DNA from: Parasponia andersonii
Lineage: Eukaryota > Streptophyta > Magnoliopsida > Rosales > Cannabaceae
Reading direction: 5' to 3'
DNA: 64,000 nucleotides
NCBI GenBank assembly: GCA_002914805.1
Contig: JXTB01000304.1
Coordinates: 313,994-377,993 of the forward strand
Under the pieces are notes generated by a model that had not been told where the DNA came from, searched no databases, and was given only the letters and a program-made list of their open reading frames with translations. Position numbers and translations under genes: made by a program. Shown here piece after piece: positions 33,463 to 45,701 of the stretch (the first letter of the stretch is position 1; every line of letters starts with the position of its first letter).

Positions 33463-33914
33463 GCTGTTACTTCAATCTATCATCTCACTATGAAATTCCT
33501 GACCCAACACGGGGTAGGCAAGGTGCAAGGAAACCAATATGATGCGCGGACTTGTTCTAACAACTCGTTGAAACTCGCAGCAAAAGATGCGACGCCTCGT
33601 ACAATGATGGTCCAGCTACCAAAAGAAGCGTTAGTCGAAGCATCGGGCAAAACATCAGTTGAAGCATCAGTTGGAACGTCAGTCGAAGCATCAGTTGAAG
33701 CGTCAAACAAAGTGTCAGTCGGACTGTCAGATAAAGCGTCAATCGAAATGACCAGCGAAGACTTCGATCCTCAAGAAATAGACGGAGAGGTCAGAACATG
33801 ACCCATTGAAGATCTGGAGGATTTACCATTTGACATGTCTTCTAAGACTTTAAAGATTGGAACAAAGATTCAAGAACCTGTGCGAGCTTCATTGGTCGCT
33901 TTTTTGAAATCAAC

Positions 33915-35117
33915 TTGGACGTCTTCGCATGGCAACATTTGGACATGGTAGGGATCGATTCGAATATCATATGCCACCATCTCAACATAGACCTGATAAA
34001 GAAGCCTGTACGGCAGAAAAGAAGAGCTATGAATTCAGAGCGCTACGTCGTATTGAAAGAAGAGGTGGAGAAGCTTCTCGAAATTAGATTTATAAGGGAA
34101 TCTTTTTACCCTAACTGGCTTGCTAACCCAGTTTTGGTAAAGAAACCCAATGAGAAGTGGAGAATGTGCATCGATTTTATCGATCTCAACAAAGCATGCC
34201 CGAAAGACAGCTTCCCCCTTTCGAAAATCGACCAGCTTGTAGATGCGACATCGGGGCATAAACTCTTAAGTTTTATGGACGCGTATTCTGGATACAATCA
34301 AATCCATATGTACGAGCTAGATGAGGAGCATACCTCATTCATCACTGATCGAGGATTATACTGCTACAAGAAGATGCCCTTCAGACTCATCAACGCAGGA
34401 GCGACTTACCAGTGTCTTGTCAATATGATGTTTGCAAAACAAATTGGCAAGACAATGGAGGTATATGTCGACGACATGTTGGTGAAGTCGGAAAAAGCCG
34501 AAGATCACATCAAGCATCGTTCTCCGGAAATATCAAATAAAGCTGAATCCCTAGAAGTGTGCATTCGGGGTAGGATCTGGAAAATTTCTGGGTTTCATGG
34601 TCAATCAGCGAGGCATTGAAGCTAACCCTCAGAAGATAGAAGTGCTGATTGATATGCAATCTCCTCTAAACCCAGGGATGTACAGAGCCTGGCAGGAAGA
34701 GTGGCTGCACTGAGTCGATTTGTATCTAGGTTAACTGATAAATGCCAACCATTCTTTGAAGTATTGAATGGATCAAAGAGGTTCGAATGGACGGGAGAAT
34801 GCGAGCAGGCGTTCCAAGAGTTAAAAACACACTTGGGTTCTCCTCCACTTTTATCGAAGCCAAACCCAGGAGAAGAATTATGCTTATATCTCGCTGTTTC
34901 CAAATGTGCGATGAGTTCTACATTAATTCGCGAGGAGGAAAATACACAGCGACCTGTCTATTATGTAAGTAAAAGATTACTTGATGCCGAAACTAGATAC
35001 CCAGAGATGGAAAAATTAGCACTAGCATTCGTCATTGCATCAAGGAAGCTTCGACCTTACTTTCATGCTCACTCCATCAAAGTTTTCACGAATTTTCCGT
35101 TGAAACAGGTTCTATAG
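33915..35117 (+). pseudogene. Reverse transcriptase and first RNase H of the second Tat element
   Basis: RT blocks IDFIDLNKACPKDSFPLSKID, AYSGYNQI, GLYCYKKMPF and the catalytic YVDD at 34464-34475 are present, so this active site is intact, unlike that of the first element. A frameshift follows near 34530; RNase H-like sequence resumes at 34701 (AALSRFVSRL) and ends at a TAG at 35115-35117. Confidence 0.87.
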
Positions 35118-35670
35118 AAACCTGAGGCTTCAGGATAGCTACTTAAGTGGGCCGTTGAATTGAGTCAATTTGACATCAATTTTCAACCTCGCACTACCGT
35201 AAAAGGTCAGGCTCTCACAGATTTTATTGCAGAATTTACATATGATGTCGATCTTCCCACAGGAGTACTCAAAAAAACTGCTTCAGATACATCAAGGTTA
35301 TGGAAACTTTATAATGATGGGTCATCAAATGAGAATGGAGCAGGTGCAGGCCTAGTTTTAATCAGTCCTGAAGGGCATAACATTCATTGTGTGCTTCGCT
35401 TCAAATTCCCAGCATCGAATAATAAGGCTGAATATGAAGCACTGATAGCTGGGCTAAAACTTGCACAGGAAATGAAGATAGAGATGATTGAAGTATACAG
35501 CGACTCCTAGCCGGTCGTTTGTTAGGTTAAGGGCGATTACCAAGCAAGAGGGGAGAGAATGATAGCCTATTTGTAGGAGGTACAATAATTATTCTCGACA
35601 TTCACTGCTTATAATATTCAACTTATTCCTCGTATTGAAAATACCCAGGCGGATGCACTTGCTAAGCTCG
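35118..35670 (+). pseudogene. Archaeal-like RNase H of the second Tat element
   Basis: After the connecting stretch (ELSQFDINFQPR), the second RNase H has YNDGSSNENGAG, ASNNKAEYEALIAGL, EVYSDS and, after stops, NTQADALAKLAS. The acidic residues are present, but a TAG at 35508-35510 and further stops up to 35588 interrupt it where the fold would have Gln. Confidence 0.8.
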
Positions 35671-35855
35671 CTTCAACGAAAGATGCAGAGTTGTTGAAGG
35701 TTGTCCCTGTTGAATTTCTTGTATCGCCAAGCATCGAAGTTGAACCCCAAGTAACCATGCCAGTTGACAAAAGACCATCATGGATGGATCCTATAATGTA
35801 ATATTTACAAAATGGCGATCTTCCTGAAAGCAAAGATGATGCAAAGCGACTCTGC

Positions 35856-37014
35856 ATGAAGGCAGCTCGCTATATCATCCATGATGACAAGCTTTATCGA
35901 AGAAGTTTTAGCTCGCCATTATTATTATGTATCAATGAGGAAAAAACACGCTACATTATGAGGGAAATTCGCGAAGGAATAAGCGGAAATCATTCTGGAG
36001 GACAGGCACTTGCAAACAAGATTCTTCGACAAGGATATTTTTGGCCGACTATGAAGAGGGATACAATGGAATTTGCTAGGAGGTGTGATAAATGTCAACG
36101 GTTTGCGACTATTCCTAGAATACCACATGTTCCTTTAACTACAATGACTAGTCCATGGTCATTTGCTGTTTGGGGAATTGATATTATCGGGATGCTTCCA
36201 TTAGCACGGGGTTGATTGAAGTATGCGGTGGTCACAGTCAATTATTTCACAAAATGGATGGAAGCTGAAGCCTTGAGCACCATTTCCACAAAGAAGGTGA
36301 TAAATTTTGTTTACAAATCTATAATCTACCGTTATAGTATACCGCATACTATAATTTCTGATAATGGGAAATAATTCGACTGCGATGAGCTCTGTAACTT
36401 CTGCAACAACTTGGGCATCAAGAAGAGTTTCTCCGCTATTGTTCATCCACAAGTCAATGGGCAGGTCGAAGCGATAAACAAAATACTTAAACAGAATATA
36501 AAGACGAAGCTGGAGGAGCATAAAGGAGCTTGGTCAGAAGTACTTCTAGAAGTTGTATGGGCTTATCGCACCACTCAATGAATCACTACTAGAGAGAGTC
36601 TATTCTCTTTAGCTTACGGATATGAAGCAATGATCCCAGTTGAAATTGGTGCGAGCTCTCTACGGCGATCTGTTTATGAGCAAGATCAAAATGATGTATT
36701 AATGAGAATTGAGCTCGATTTTTTAGAAGAACGGCGTGAACAATCTCAATTTCGAATCGCATCATATCAACAACGCACTACTCGACATTATAACTCTAAA
36801 GTCAAAAGTAGACATTTTGAAGTTGGTGATCTTGTCCTTCGAAGAGTTCTACCTAATAATAAAGAGCATGGTGCTGGTGTATTTGGACCTTCTTGGGAAG
36901 GACCTTATGTTATTGATGTCGTCATTCGGCTTGGGACATACAAGCTAGCTCGCATCAGCGGATAAAAGATCAAACATGCTTGGAATGTAGAACAACTTCG
37001 TTGTTATTATCAAT
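35856..37014 (+). pseudogene. Integrase of the second Tat element
   Basis: The zinc domain (GNHSGG...CDKCQRF, about 35988-36105) and core (WGIDII near 36173, ISDNG near 36358, VNGQVEAINK near 36453) are clear. TAA replaces Gln in the DNGKQF position (36372-36374) and before KIKHAWN (36963-36965); TGA appears near 36579. The chromodomain-free C-terminus ends at 37014. Confidence 0.85.
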
Positions 37015-37640
37015 GAATCTTCATGTATTTTCAATGGCTTCCTGTATCTTCATTATTTCGTCATTCGACGTCATTCGTCAATAATATTTCGTCGGCTATT
37101 ACTTTAACTCATTTGATTCATCTCTTATAGTTCTATGACAGTTTTCGGACACCATAAAACTCGGGGAGCAGTGAGATCAGAATATTATCTCCTACTTGCT
37201 TTCTAAGGGGCTATGCAAACGTCCATTTAGAGGAGTTGGAATTTTAGGATTTTCTCCTCACTTCATGCCATAGCATATCGTATTACTCAATTTCCCTCCT
37301 CGAACAACAAAGCAACTAAGCAAAAGGTTCATTGTTCGATGTGATATATTGCTATATCCTATTTTACCATGGAACTTCTGCAAAATAGTATTGAGTTTGC
37401 ATCACTCATACTTACTGTTTTCTTAAGTGACCTAACCTATCCTAACACTTAAAACTCGTTTTAAGTTAGTTGGGTTCAAATCGCAAAAAGCATACCGATC
37501 AGTCACCTAGTGATTGACTACTTAGTTAAAATTATAATATTGTGTTTTGATTATTTTGCAGGAATATATATCTGACAAGAAAAAAAGCATTCATTAAAAA
37601 GCTCGCACCTATATACAAGCAAAGAGAGAAAGGGGGACCA
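37015..37640 (+). other. 3' region between integrase and antisense gene, second Tat element
   Basis: Non-coding in all frames examined. It is pyrimidine-rich and shows no tandem array comparable to that of the first element. Confidence 0.5.
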
Positions 37641-39844
37641 AGCCCGCATTGTTCTGAGGTTAAAAAAAAAATGGATACGAATACAAATGTGTTTTTTATG
37701 CAGAAGTGCTCGCTCCGCCATCTCTAGTTTTGATGATTTCCTCCTCCCTCCAACTCTAGATAAGCTCGACCACATCCTCGCCAAGGATAGAAAAGTCAAA
37801 GTCCAGATGCTCACAGAAGATGTTAAAAATAATGGTCGACGAGGCAATGTCACTGGCTTTATCTTCGAGCTCTTTGACTTCAATAGTCTTGAACTCTTCA
37901 ATAGCCTTGTGAACCGCCTCTGTTGTCGCCTCCTTCATACGATCCAGATACTCGGAGATAGTTTTCTCGAGCTCTTTGATTTTCTCCTCGAGATTCTCCT
38001 TCTCAAGCTTCTCCTTGGCCAGGCCTTTGAGCAGCTGCTGCCTCTCCAAGTCGAAGGCTTTTTTCTCCTCCACCCGAGGTTTCTCCAAGTTCTCGAATAC
38101 TTGGGTTATCTCTTTGACTTTTTCGGCCTTTTCCAAAGTTTCGAGGATTGGGTCATGCATCAGGACAGTAGCTGCCGCGGTCTGAAAATATAACCATTAA
38201 TACTAAGAAATAATACATTGAAGAGAGAATAAAATGTGCTTACATTTGCGAGCATCCTCATCGCAGAACTGAAGGTTACCTTGGCAGATCGTCGCTTCAT
38301 CCTCTCCCAGCCCTCCTCAGAAGTGAAACGATCAATGAAGGCTACGCTCATACCAGCCTTCTCCGGTAATTGAATAAGGAGCGCGAAGAGCTCCTCGTCC
38401 TTATCTACCAGGTTTGGTTCCGAAGAAGTGGCAGTCTCCTTGGATGGTTCGGGATGGCTCATTGTTTGAGGCTGTGAAGGAGGCGAGCTTACCGGGATGT
38501 CCTCAAAGGTGACTTTTCATTTTTTGGAAGTGTCGACCTTCTCTTTCCTTTTCGATGACGATGGAGGAGTGCTCTCGGGTGTCTTGGATTTTGCTATTGA
38601 CCCGAGAGTGGAAGGTGGTGCTCGCAGGCCGCTACCAATAACCATCTTTGTACAGATATGTCAGCAAGCGAGGTGACATAATACAATGATGATTAAAATA
38701 TGTATATATATATGATTACCTGTTTATTGTTAAGGAGCTGGTGGTGATGTTGTTTCTGGAGAAGATGGTTCTGAAGTTGAAGGGGTGGCAGGTGCTTTTC
38801 GTTTCCTAGGTTTGGAAGACGATGCACTCTTATCCGTCTGCTTCATCGGCTTCTTTTTCTTCGAGCTCGAAGGTCTGGACGAACGGACGGTGGGGTCAGG
38901 TGATGCGGCTTCCTTTGGAAGCAAACCGCAAGTGACCAAGTTCTTGGAAGTCTCAAGCTTCTTCCAATCAAATTCCTCAATTGGAAGGTCGTTGATTTTG
39001 TACACCCTTGCGAGCTATTCCCTGGAAAGTCCGGGCCATTCCCTGCTGTCTGCGATGACATACGAATGCGATCAGAATAAATATGATAATACAGAAAAAG
39101 GCGATAAATTGAAAAACTACCTACCAGGATTCTGAAAGAAGCCGTTATCCACATAGTCAAAGTGGAAAAATAGATTTTTCCATTTTCCCATGTTGTTGCG
39201 AATCCCGTAAATTGTTTTTATTGCCTGATTCGACTACTTGCTCGAATAAAAGAAGCCAAAATCTAACGAATTTGATTTCACTTGGTAAAATCAAACGAAT
39301 TCTTCAGGAATGGGGGTGTCTAAACTTAATTTATGGTAAAGTATATACAAACCTACCATATATCTATATGTATTTGGAGTCAGTTGGAAAGGGATAACCC
39401 CATAGTAGTCGATGATTGATTTTATGTATGGATGAAGTGGGAGGTGGATACCGCATTTAAGAACTGCTTCAAAAAATGAGGCAATTCTGCGTGATGGTGT
39501 GTGTGGTCGATTGAATTCCATGGGAAGGCGAAGATGGATGGCGATCTTATAGTTGCACACGATTTTGCTGAGCTTGTTCGTTATGCAGCTCGTCCTTATA
39601 TTGGTACATGACCAATTCTCCTCTACGTATTAATAGCCCGTTGCGAAGGCAGGGGTATCCCTAATATGCCGAGGCCACTGGTCCTAAGGGAGGTCGCCTA
39701 TGCGAGGATTATTTTGCCTGACCCCGGTTATCTCTACTTCAAAATCTGGCTCAAGGTAATCTTCAAGGTTTATGGAGCTAACACTGCAGTTCTCAAATTC
39801 TCTTGAGAATGCATTCCCTTCACTAAATCCTCACTACTAGACAT
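37640..39844 (-). pseudogene. Antisense gene of the second Tat element (Transposase_28-like plus coiled coil)
   Basis: Minus-strand ATG at 39844 (MSSSEDLV). The conserved block, with RLPMEFNRPHTPSRRI and PNTYRYMVGLYILYHKL, lies at about 39310-39540 and resembles the plant Transposase_28 family. Next come a Lys/Ser/Pro-rich region (38730-38900), a segment at 38160-38462 and a strong coiled coil at 37760-38160 (repeated LEK and KELE patterns). The layout parallels the gene at 16097-19125 though sequence similarity is low. Introns are likely between 39300 and 39100 and near 38220. Stops at 39668-39670 and elsewhere show it is decayed. Confidence 0.7.
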
Positions 39845-40855
39845 CTGAAAAGAAATACGGATAGGTTTAGTCCTATACGAGCATCAAGGATTTTCGCTAT
39901 ATGCAAGCAAATTTTGAGGGTTCACCCTAGGATTGTATTAACAAGCAAGCTCATCGGATTTTTTCTAATCAGTCTACGGATTCATAAAAATTGCTCGAGC
40001 AGTTCGTCAAAAATAAATAAATAAATAGGGTTTCAAACCCTAAAAACTCTTTTACGAGTTCGTCTTTGTCCATTGTCTAAAAAAAAGAGTCTATTCTACG
40101 AACTGGCAAAGGGGATCTGAATAATTCTCATTCCAGTCCATCCGAATGTGGGATGGGTTCTTATTCAGGTTATTTGAACTCCACAGTTTGTTTCAATTTC
40201 TAGAAATAAAAACTAAATATAAGTTTTTTTCGAGACAGACGAAGAACCATAGGAGAGAAGAAATATACTAAACTTTCTTCGAAAACAGAGGAATTAAGAT
40301 ATAGTCTAAAGGATTGTGGTAACTCCGTCGGAGAAGGTACTGGAACTGTGCAAGCTGAAAAACAGAACGACGCTGAAGGGGTTGCTCTGTGAATACTTTG
40401 GGTTTTAGAAAGATGGAAGACGATAGGGTTTGTAATGAAGAAGCGGATTGATTTCCGATATTTATCTCTCAAGCATCACTAAATCACAGCCGTAGATCAA
40501 GGTATTTAATTTTTAGATCTAAAGGTCGAAGTTCACGCGGGATTTGATTTTTCCGAAATTAAATCGGTATCTTTTTAAAAATTTGAAACGATTCGATTTA
40601 AGACGACAACTGGCATCATCGCTATCATTAAGTCTCCTCGAGTTTTACTATTCTTTTTAGAAAAGGCAACACGTGTTTTCATCTGTCAGAAAAAGGTACG
40701 CGTGATCTTGAAAAAGGTGAGATTTGAGCTCTGGCGACTCTTCGACTCTTCAAGGGTCTCAAGTCTAGGTCATGACATCGCATTTTTTAAGCTCGCACTT
40801 ACATTAGAAGGAAGCTCCATTTTGTCCTGAAGAACTAATAGAGCTGGGGAGCAAT
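39845..40855 (+). other. 3' region of the second Tat element with polypurine tract
   Basis: Upstream region of the antisense gene. A frame at 40200-40472 (minus) has no family. The purine-rich GAGCTGGGGAGCAAT at 40841-40855 directly before the LTR is the likely polypurine tract. Confidence 0.55.
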
Positions 40856-41531
40856 TGTTGTGCGGTCTAAAATCCTATGTCAGGTTGCATGAGTAAGATT
40901 AAGTGCGACTTCTTCCAAAAGAGTTATATGCGACTTCCACCGCGTAAGTTAGTGCGACTTCCTCCGAACAAGTTTAAAGCGACTTCCTCCAAACAAGTTA
41001 AGTGCGACCAGAATAAAAAGGAGACTAGTCTATACTTCGTCAAATGGGTAACCTATAAAGAAAGGGAAACAAAAGTTTCTCTTTAAAGATCGACCAGTCA
41101 TCTCATTTAAGTGATTACCCAGTTATATTGTTACTCAAAATGTATTGCCCGATTATACAGTTACTCATTCTCACAATTGGGAAACATTGAGCTATTCTCA
41201 TCTATATAAAGGGAGTTCAATGTTTCAGTGAGGAGATCTTGGACTTTTTTTGATCTGGAGAGGCTAGGAATTCTTTGATCCTTTCTTGATCTTTGAAATC
41301 TTTTAAGAACTTTTTTAACTCTTGTTTTTTTTTTTCCGACAACACATTATAATTTTGAGTTCTTATAATTCTCAAAAAATAGTGGAAAATAGTGGACGTA
41401 GGCTCATCTTTTTTAGGGCTGAACCACTATAAAATTCCTGCATCTTTATTTGCTTTGATTGATAACTTTTTTCACACCAGCCACATTTTGCAGAATTCTC
41501 AAATTTATTATCGACAAAACCTCTATCAAAA
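40856..41531 (+). repeat. 3' LTR of the second Tat element
   Basis: It starts TGTTGTGCGGTC and ends ATCAAAA, where the 5' LTR has ATCAACA. It lies 224 bp from the stop codon of the MATE gene, which runs toward it. Confidence 0.9.
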
Positions 41532-41754
41532 TAGTTTGTTTGTTGCAAGTTGACAAATTTAAATTCTTTGGACCCTAAGATGAAAATGACAAATCCAATT
41601 TTGAATAATATCGGCAATGTTATCATACAGCCACAATTTGGCTTGTAAAACCAATAGCATGTACATATATTTTCCTATGTTGAAAAGGAAAAAAAAATAA
41701 AGGAAGTAAACAATAACTTTGTGAGGATCAATTATTGGTATCAATTGCGTATAA

Positions 41755-42613
41755 TTAGTGCTGATCCACTAAGTGTTTGGCTGGGCTAGTAGTTGACCAC
41801 TTTTTAATACGCTGGCTTGCTATCTCCGCCTGCAATGTAGAAAATACATACATACACATACATCACAAAAACGCTTGAGTGTGGGACAAAGGAAAGTGAA
41901 AAACAAAGTGTCAGATATATAGAGATATGTATATATACATATTTGGATGATGCAAAATTAATAGTTGAATTTACCTCCTTATTCCAATCGCATCGTATAG
42001 TTATGATGGCCAACATTACCGTCTGAATTGCTGTCCCTCCGAAGATCATCCCACCCCATATACCCTGTCAATCATACATATTTTTCAAAAATATGAGAAA
42101 ATAATTTTCGACAAATTTTTTTTTTTTTTTTTGGCTGTAAAACAGTAAAACATTTTTCTGTTACTAAACCTATTTTCAGTAGGCACATAATTAATCGCAA
42201 GTACTCATCTCTTTCACTCATTTAGACCAAAAAAAAAAAAAAAAGAAAAAGAAAACGAAAGTGTAGGGCCAGTAATTAAATTAGGATAGTACATTTAGGA
42301 CACCGAAATCTAAAGAAGCCCAAAAAGTTGAATAACAACCACTGGGCCCAGTATACACATGCATGGGCTTTACTTACCGCGACACCCAAATGGAAGATCC
42401 ATCCCATTAGAAATCCAAGTGGGAGGCCAATAATGTAGTAGCAGCCAAGGTTTATATAAGCCACCGTTGCTTGCCATCCGGATCCAACTGCCACTCCTGT
42501 CACCATTATATTGAAAATGTCTCGATTCAAACAGTAACAGTTCTACCACTACATGTCAATTTTAATTATATTAGCCACTGGCTACCAGCCAGGACGATCA
42601 ATTGTGGTTGGAA

Positions 42614-42709
<96 letters not shown>

Positions 42710-45701
42710 TATAATCACATGCATTTTTTAATTAATTTCATCAATGTTTTTACCTAGTGCCGAAAATATTAAAGGACACGTGCAACACTTAAGAATATTG
42801 ATGATGTGTCTCACATGAGTCATAATAGAAAAATGTTCTCGCTACTGGTCTTCAGTCTAGATATTATAGTTTGTTCTTGAATAGATATTATAGTTTTTTA
42901 TTAAATGGTTATAATTAATAAATTACCTCTTACATAAACTTAGTTAATATGTAATTATAATCATTTACTGATGTAATAGTTATTATAATTATATCTTTTT
43001 CCTTTTGACCTGTAGATTTATGCATGAACTTAATTAGCTACACAGGGACAAGGAAAGTAAACTAACCGGACAAAACGGGCTGAACACTGTTGAGAAGAAT
43101 TGTGATAGCTAAGAGAAATGAGAGTTCATCGACAGCTCGGAGGACATCGGCACTGGAGGAGAAAATGTAGGCGATTTTGTCGCGAAATATCACGATTAGA
43201 ACGCAGAACACAAGACCGATCAATGTTGATTGCGTCACTGATACAATGGTCGCAAATTTTGCTCCCTTGCCGTTTCCAGCCCCAAGTTCATTCGCTACCC
43301 TTACTCTGTAATTTTTCGTCAAGTAAAATATCATAAAGTGTGAGCCTCTTTCAGGTCAAATGCGCATGCTTTCCTTTTCAAATTTTATATATATGAAAGA
43401 TTTTAAAAAATAATTAACGTTAATATTCTCTAATCTCATTATTATACATGCAAATTTCACTGAAAATTATGGAAAATATATATATATATAACTAGCAGTC
43501 CCGGAAAGGAAAAAACCAACAAAAAGTCCCTAACTAGATAATAACCACTAGCAAAATAGTTGATTTACCGGCGCAGCCAAGGTTACATCCTTATCATCTT
43601 ATAGCCTAAAAATTTTTTTTCTGGTCACATACGTACACAATTTGCACACTTCAGCTAATTATTAACCACATGCGTGATCAATTTGACATTTTCCTCCTAA
43701 GCAATGCTTTTATTTGTATTTATTTGAGGACTAACTTAGCTTCTAACTTCCTTAATTGGTATCTGATCAGTAAGGCTTTTCGCCACATAATCTGAAGTTG
43801 CTGTGGACTGTTACTTGTGAAAAGTACGAAATCAGAGCAGGCATAGACCCGTTTAGTCCTGTTAGCTTTCCATGCGACAGTTCTGCTCTTCTATCAATAA
43901 TAGAGTTACAGCTCACCATTTATTTCGATTTTTTTTTAAGATGTAACAAGACTCTTGATTGTACAATTATTAATAAATTTTAGAGCTTTCTCAGGAATAA
44001 ATAAATAAGCTGAGCTACGGCCACTGTAGTTAGGAAAGTATAATTACTGGGTGTCATAAATATTTTGCAGCTCCACTCCATACGCGAGTGAGAGTGGGGT
44101 TGAGTAAGCCAGCTACTCCCAATAGGTATACCTACGCCACTGCGTACGCGTACATTTTTTCTAGCATCGTCATAAAGCTACGTATATATATATACATATA
44201 TATATTTAGTAAATCTTACGTGCAATATACTTGTGAATTTGAAATTAATACGTGAAATAGCAAATGGAAGGTACTTATGATAATCAATGCCAATAAGTAA
44301 TAAATTTCGGATACTTACCCGGTACCAGCAAAGAATGCCAAAGGAATCATCATTTCCCAACCATTTATAGTCATGCTGCACAGAAAATATTTGAATAAAA
44401 GCAAGAAAATAAATGGTAGAAAACTTATATTAGTACAAATTACAAAATCTTTCTATAGAAGTACCAAATTAATGCAGCCAGACCCGAAAAAGGACAAAAT
44501 AATAGTCTCATACCAAATTGATAACGCATCAACAGCTAATGTGGCATTCTTCAAGTGCCCAGTCATCAAAATCAATATCCTATAGTACCAGTTCTCCAAG
44601 CTGCAAGTATTATAAATGAAATAAAATAAGGGAAAAAAGACCCTCATTAAGTAGGAAAATACTAAAAAAAAAAAAAACAGAGATGGGCAAAAAATAAGAA
44701 ATAAAAAAGTACCAAAGCATGACTCCAGAAGCGGCCGATAGCTTGACGAACTCCCACAGCCCTGAAAAGGCTTGCATAGAGAAACCAGTCCAAGTGAGGG
44801 GGCAGCCACCGCCTGCGGTGTACCCGAACAACCCGAGAACTAAAATCCACCAAGAGATATCCAAAGCGACGGCGGCGCCGACGACACCGAAGTCCAAAAC
44901 GTAAACAAATAGCCAACTAGTCAGGACATTTGCCACCAGAGCCGCCAGGGAAACCCAAGCGATGATCTGGTTCTTGAGCTGGCACTGCAGGAACCTCTGC
45001 AAGGGAAACTGGAAGGCGAAGCTGAAGTGCAGCGGTATCATCCACGCCGCCACCACCCCCGACTGCTCCGCCACGTCGTCCGGCTGCCCGAGCAGCTTGA
45101 GTATAGGCGTGGCGAAGACGTAGAAGGGCAGCAGCAAGAAACAGCACATGAAAAGGACAATCCATGATCTTTGCATGTATATGCCCAACATGCTGTACCT
45201 CTTGGCCCCAAAAGCCTGCCCACATAGCGTCTCCAGCGCACTTGCCATTCCTAACTATTTATTATAAAAAATAAACAATAACAATGCCTATTTCGGAAGG
45301 TCGGATCATTTATATTAAAATTTAAAAACAAAAAAAAAAAGAGCCTCATTACTACTAAAAATAGTTTAATTGAGTACCATACATACCAAGAGACCAAAAT
45401 TGAAGCCGACGATGACAGTGTTGGCGATGGAAATGGAAGCGAGTTCAACGTCGCCGAGGTGGCCGGCGAAGGCTTGCGTGATGACGTTCATGGTGAAGGC
45501 AGCGGTGCGGCTGAAGATGGCGGGGCCCACGATGAACCATAGCTGCTTGGATTCAATCCAGACCCTTGATTTGAGATCGTCGACGTCTTGGTCTTGGTTT
45601 TTATGATGGTACTGTACTAGCTCAGGTGAGGCATGATCATCAGGATCTGGCAGGAGCGTTTGGTTAAGATCATGATGACCACCCCCGTTGAGCTTTTCCA
45701 T
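41755..45701 (-). CDS. MATE efflux transporter (DETOXIFICATION family, DTX27-33-like)
   Basis: Eight exons on the minus strand: 45701-45387, 45254-44713, 44600-44514, 44375-44319, 43305-43067, 42496-42378, 42064-41975 and 41829-41755. All introns are GT-AG and phases match; the joined frame gives 507 aa without a stop, typical for MATE. The frame is also open upstream, but the ATG at 45701 (MEKLNGGG) fits the family's short hydrophilic N-terminus. Conserved MATE stretches are present: [85 protein letters not shown]. Twelve membrane helices are expected. Plant MATEs export organic cations, flavonoids or alkaloids across plasma membrane or tonoplast against H+; the substrate is not evident. Intron 5 carries a long (TA)n(GA)n tract. 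A degraded paralogue lies upstream in the same orientation. Confidence 0.94.
42613..42704. repeat. (TA)n(GA)n microsatellite in MATE intron 5
   Basis: About 25 nt of TA followed by about 66 nt of GA. It yields an apparent frame of repeated Arg-Glu that is not a gene. Confidence 0.95.

Larger units (their letters stand above)
30386..41531 (+). mobile_element. Second Tat-type Ty3/gypsy element, different family, inactive (11.1 kb)
   Basis: LTRs of 701 and 676 bp flank gag, protease, RT, RNase H, archaeal-like RNase H and integrase on the + strand and an antisense gene on the - strand. It has the same plan as the element at 7261-20330 but a different sequence, lower GC and no large tandem array. 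Stops and frameshifts interrupt every module. A target duplication could not be fixed (TAGTG/TAGTT is one weak candidate). Confidence 0.9.

Noticed and set aside
42471-42731. Open frame with repeated Tyr-Ile and Arg-Glu
   Set aside because: It is the translation of a (TA)n(GA)n microsatellite in an intron of the MATE gene.
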